From assembly GCA_025201765.1 (NCBI GenBank), contig MU623732.1, positions 1-12,610 on the forward strand: a stretch of DNA of 12,610 nt, written 5' to 3'. The translations under genes and the position numbers were made by a program. The stretch comes from Daldinia sp. FL1419. Taxonomy: Eukaryota > Ascomycota > Sordariomycetes > Xylariales > Hypoxylaceae. Positions 8,990 through 12,610 of this stretch are shown here, in pieces; positions within the stretch are counted from its first letter, which is position 1, and every line of letters starts with the position of its first letter. The notes beneath the pieces were generated by a model, which saw only the letters and a program-made list of their open reading frames with translations, had not been told where the DNA came from and searched no databases.

Positions 8990-9090
8990 AGTATTATATT
9001 ATGTGCGTAATAGCGGTACTGCTGGGAAGAAATAAAAGGGGTAATATATGGATGGTGGATGGTTAAGTCCGTAGCTTAAATGAACCTGCT
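8990..9090. other. GC islet upstream of LINE copy C
   Basis: TGTGCGTAATAGCGGTACTG and GGATGGTGGATGGTTAAGTC stand out against the AT background, with G clearly above C. Several in-frame ATG codons occur but no frame stays open. No tRNA-like fold or known motif was found. It is followed at 9111-9129 by A-rich runs. Confidence 0.4.
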
Positions 9091-9185
9091 TTAGAAATTA
9101 TTATTATAAAGAAAAAAAAAATAAAAAAAAATTTAAATTTAATAAAATAAATATAATTATAATATTAATTAATAAATTAATAAAA

Positions 9186-9293
9186 ATGGTTAAATTTGAA
9201 ATTAATGATTTAATAAAAGAAATAAAAGTAAAAATTGAAAAGATAGTGAATGTATGAAAGATGTGTGTTAATATTGTAATATTTGCGGAATGA
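9186..9293 (+). pseudogene. Short coding-like remnant, possibly LINE ORF1 (gag-like); unidentified
   Basis: A frame starting at ATG 9186 reads MVKFEINDLIKEIKVKIEKI then VNV, TGA, KMCVNIVIFAE, TGA. The residue mix (charged helix, then a strand-like NIVIF) is unlike the Phe/Ile/Lys/Asn shadows seen elsewhere. It faintly resembles the nucleic-acid-binding part of fungal LINE ORF1 proteins, where a helix with I-N-x-x-I is followed by G-N/D-I-V-I/L. TGA from CGA (Arg) or TGG (Trp) would fit RIP. Only about 36 codons can be followed and the match is from memory of a general pattern. It ends just before LINE copy C starts. An opposite-strand open frame covering much of the same bases is taken as its shadow. 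Confidence 0.2.
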
Positions 9294-9312
9294 AAGTGAT
9301 AATGAAGCAATG

Positions 9313-10677
9313 TTCCTGGCCTGGGTATACTGGGAAGTTGCTAAGGATCTGCAGCGGATTATTATTGGGGAATGGTAAAGTATTTAATATTAATTAAATT
9401 TTTTAAATAAAAGATTATTATAATAATAATATATAAAAATAATATAAATTATTGGGGATAAAGTAATATATATATATATATATTTTTAAAATTAATTCCT
9501 TTATAAATCTTATATTATAATTAATCATTATTAATAAAATAGATATAGAATAAAGTTATATTATAGAATAATTATAATATTAGTAATATTAAAATAAATA
9601 ATTTTTTTAAAATTGTTAAAATATATGAAAATTATGGATTTAGTGAATAAGGGATTGAATATAATATAAATAATTATTAAATATTATTAATAATTTTTTA
9701 ATAAGTTTTTTAAAGATTTAAAAATTTTAAAAAAGTTATAATAAAATTTTAATAATTAATTTTTGGAATTATATTAAAAAGATATAATTATATTTTTTAT
9801 ATAATTCTTTATTTTTAATAAATAAATTATTTTTATAATATATAATTATATTAGGATTGTAATTTTAATATAATATAATATTGAAATATTATATTAAATT
9901 TAAGATATTATAATAATTTTTTATGAAGGGTTTAAAATATTTAAGGAGGATTAATAATGGAATAAAATTGGAAAAATAATAGAATATTTATAAATATGTA
10001 AGTTTTTTTTTATTTAATGTAATATATATATGAAAGTAAAATAGGTTTTTTAAAATAATATTGGATTATAAATATAATAAATATAATAATATTATATTAT
10101 AATATTATAAAATATAAATAAAGTATATAAGGAGGATTAAGGTTAGTTAAGAAAGGTTATAGGTTAATAATATTATTTTAACTTATTTTGGAAAATAAAT
10201 ATAATATTGTGGTATTAAAAAAAGAATTGTAAAAGTAAAAATGGATAATGATTTTTATAGAAATGTAAAGTTATTTATATATATTTATATTTTATATAGA
10301 TTATATATATTTTAGTTTTTTCTTAGAATAATTTTTTTATAATGTAGTAATATTTTTGTTATTTATAAAAAAAAATAATAAAATTATTTTAGATTTTATT
10401 GTTATTTTATATTTAGGTTATTATTATATTATTTTATAAAATTTAGATATTATAATGTATAAAAAGTTTTTTTATGTCAAAGTTTAATTATTTTTATTAA
10501 AAAATAAATTTTAATAGAAATATAAGGTGAAATTAAAATTATAATAATGTAATTTAATTGGATAAATAGTAAGTAGGTTTTTTTTGGAATATGGTTCTTA
10601 TTTAGAATAAATATTAAAAGATGGATTGGATACTTATAATATATTCTAGGTAAATTGGGGTAATAATAAATAAATAA
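9313..10677 (+). mobile_element. 5'-truncated LINE 3' region (copy C)
   Basis: It matches copy A from about 4030 to its end and copy B likewise, in the same orientation, but lacks the first roughly 480 bases including the ORF2 C-terminus. Its first 60 bases (GTATACTGGGAAGTTGCTAA and on) keep G and C where copies A and B have A/T. Between 9961 and 10200 the + strand has about 27 G and only 1 C (hand count), an extreme one-strand loss of C. The end is AGGTAAATTGGGGTAATAAT with a short tail (10661-10677). Truncation at the 5' end is normal for LINE insertion. No coding sequence is seen. Confidence 0.8.
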
Positions 10678-11113
10678 TTTTAATTTTAAATATTTTAATT
10701 TTTTATTTAACTATATCAGATTTAATATTAAATCTTTATAATTTTATATTTATTTAATTATTATTTTTATTTTTATAATAAATTTGAAATTTTATTAGAT
10801 TATTAATTTAAAAATCTTAAATACATATTAGGATATTTTTTCCTTTTTATTTTATAAAAAATAATGTATATTAAAGTTTTTTATTACCACATTTATGTCA
10901 TAAAGGTCTTTTAATATTAATTTTAATAATAGTAAATGTTTAAAATTAAAATCTAATTTTATATATATTAATTAAATAATAAAAATATTAAATCCTATTT
11001 AAGTTAACTCTATAACCCAATTATGGCCCATTTTTTTTCTATTTCTTTAAATTAATTCTTATATATATACAAATTATAATTTAACCTATACCATACCACA
11101 TTAGTTTGTAATT
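10678..11113. other. AT-rich stretch, no gene supported
   Basis: No frame, repeat or RNA could be supported. Around 11005-11100 the + strand is slightly richer in C (TAACCCAATTATGGCCC, CCTATACCATACCACATTAG), which may be a less mutated patch. Confidence 0.5.
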
Positions 11114-11135
11114 ATTGGATTAGGGGTAATCCAAT
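11114..11135. repeat. Perfect hairpin ATTGGATTA-GGGG-TAATCCAAT
   Basis: Nine-base arms (11114-11122 and 11127-11135) enclose a GGGG loop. Arms with three G/C pairs and a tight 4-base loop are less likely by chance than the other inverted repeats here. No T run follows and no gene end is recognised beside it. Its position just before the coding-like stretch is noted without a proposed role. Confidence 0.55.
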
Positions 11136-11139
11136 CTCC

Positions 11140-12490
11140 CATTATTAAAATGAAATTCTTAAATGGTTATAATATCTAATATCCCTTGATTTTTAAAGGC
11201 TTAAAACATAATTTAATAACCTTTTCTTACATTCTAATATATTATAATAATTATATAATCTTGTGTGCGATTCATACAATACTCCTGGGGGGTCTACTGC
11301 GTTCTTTAGGGTAGTCATAATTAATATGTCTTATAAAAAAATTAATATTAAGATTTATATATAATTTAGAAGGATTTTAAATCCTTTTATATTTAATATA
11401 TATTTTTATAAAAATAAAAATATCTATTAAAATATATTAATTTGTTAGAAAAAGGAATTAATAATAAAAGTTTTGTTAAAAAATAATTTTAGTATTTATA
11501 AATTAATATTTATATATTTATATATTTATATATTTATTATAAAAAATAAAAAGATATTAATAATTTATTTATTCTTATTCTTCCTCTTTTACTATACTTG
11601 TTTTGGAAAAGTTCAGAATAAAGATCATTTCCAATTCATTATTATTAAAATTATTTATAAAATTATATTAAATAAGAAGTTTAATTCTTTATTTATCTTC
11701 ACTAATCTTTTACTTTTTAAAATAGGATATTAATAATTAAAATTCTTATTTAATAATAAGGTTAGAAAATGATAAATTAATATTAAAACCTTTTATAAAA
11801 CCTTTATTATCATTATTTATTAAATTATTTTTAAAATAATTTTATTTAATTTTAAATAAAATAAATAACTTATAATTAATATTAATCTAACTTACAAATT
11901 TATATTTTTAATAATTAAAAGTATTTTATAATTTAATTATTAATTTTAAAAGGGGAATAATATTATTTAATAAAGAAAATATAATTATAACCTTATCTTT
12001 TTTAAATTTATAATATTAAAAAAATTATAAATTAATAATAATAAATTAAAATTTATATAAAAAATTAAATAATCTTAATTATTATTATTTATACCTTACA
12101 AGATTTATTTAATTAATATTATTATTTAAGAAAATATAGTTAAAAAAGATTTATATAATTTAGGAATTATATTATATAAATATAAATTAAAGGTTTTAAA
12201 AATAATAAAATCTTAAATGAAATAATATTTACATTATAAATCCCCTTTTTAAATATAAAACTTTCATAATCGAAATAAATAGGATCATCTACCAAAATCT
12301 TAAATAATGTATGAGATTTTATTTATACATAAACCCAATATTTCTTATTAAATTTTAATAAAAGATTTATATAAAATAAAATTATATTTTCAAAATTATA
12401 AATATATTAAAAAGATATTTTAAAAATATAAATAAAAATAATATATTAATAATATAAAAGTTAATTTTAATATTAAGGATTTAAAATTTA
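11140..12490 (+). pseudogene. Unidentified degraded coding-like region in one frame
   Basis: One frame gives protein-like text across about 1.3 kb if TAA/TAG are taken as mutated Gln. Pieces include EILKWL, then VCDSYNTPGGSTAFFRVVII (11258-11317), an uninterrupted 87-codon stretch 11473-11733 containing YYTCFGKVQNKDHFQF, then ENIVKKDLYNLGIILYKYK and FHNRNKQDHLPKS near 12265-12300. The stretch 11508-11537 is a 10-base TTTATATAT-type repeat, so part of the open frame is low complexity. No family was recognised; it is not part of the LINE seen elsewhere as far as can be told. A transposase, another retroelement ORF or a captured gene are all possible. Since TAA is also the commonest stop by chance in such DNA, the single-frame argument is only suggestive. 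Confidence 0.3.
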
Positions 12491-12610
12491 TTAATTAATA
12501 TTAATTAAATCGTTAAAATAATTATTAATTTTAAAAATATAATAAAAAAATAAATAATAAATATTTTATATTAAATTACAAAATTATATTATTTTTTATA
12601 ATAATAACTT

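Noticed and set aside
9040..9090. tRNA-like GGTTAAGTCC next to GTAGCTTAAATGAAC
   Set aside because: No acceptor stem or cloverleaf could be drawn around it and the spacing of the arms is wrong.
9104..9310. Open frame of 68 codons on the - strand
   Set aside because: It overlaps the + strand coding-like remnant at 9186-9293 and ends in a poly-Phe run made by the A-rich tract; no motif. Taken as a shadow.
1..12610. Mitochondrial or AT-rich bacterial/protozoan genome
   Set aside because: No mitochondrial genes, rRNA or tRNA were seen, and the LINE relics with transition-only differences between copies point to RIP in a fungal nuclear genome.

Overview
The window is about 85% A+T and looks like a repeat graveyard from a filamentous ascomycete. 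No intact protein-coding gene, rRNA, tRNA or CRISPR array could be found. Related copies within the window differ almost only by C-to-T and G-to-A transitions, and stops sit where Gln, Arg or Trp codons are expected (TAA, TAG, TGA). This is the signature of repeat-induced point mutation (RIP), a fungal defence that mutates duplicated DNA. A precise species cannot be given.

Layout. Positions 1-1165 (+) hold a ruined reverse transcriptase of a Tad1-like non-LTR retrotransposon (LINE), cut by the window edge. At 1169-1261 there is a short array of about 10-bp units. About 1330-2905 is a diverged satellite-like array of eleven units averaging about 151 bp. A poly-C/poly-A island follows near 2993-3032. 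Positions 3546-5409 and 5500-7366 are two direct copies of the 3' end of a LINE: the Cys/His-rich C-terminus of ORF2, a long 3' region and a TAAA-repeat tail. About 7365-8220 (-) is a second reverse-transcriptase fragment that matches bases 1-745 in inverted orientation. Positions 9313-10677 are a third, 5'-truncated copy of the LINE 3' region. About 11140-12490 (+) holds an unidentified, heavily stopped coding-like stretch.

How it fits together. The three 3' fragments and the two RT fragments probably come from one LINE family or close relatives. The copies were inserted, partly nested, and then inactivated by RIP. Strand skew (G much greater than C, or the reverse) changes from block to block, which suggests that mutation hit one strand at a time over long stretches. 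The combination of RIP-ruined LINEs and a satellite-like array would fit subtelomeric, pericentromeric or other AT-rich heterochromatin. That placement is inference only.

All alignments were done by eye; repeat borders are accurate to roughly 5-20 bases.
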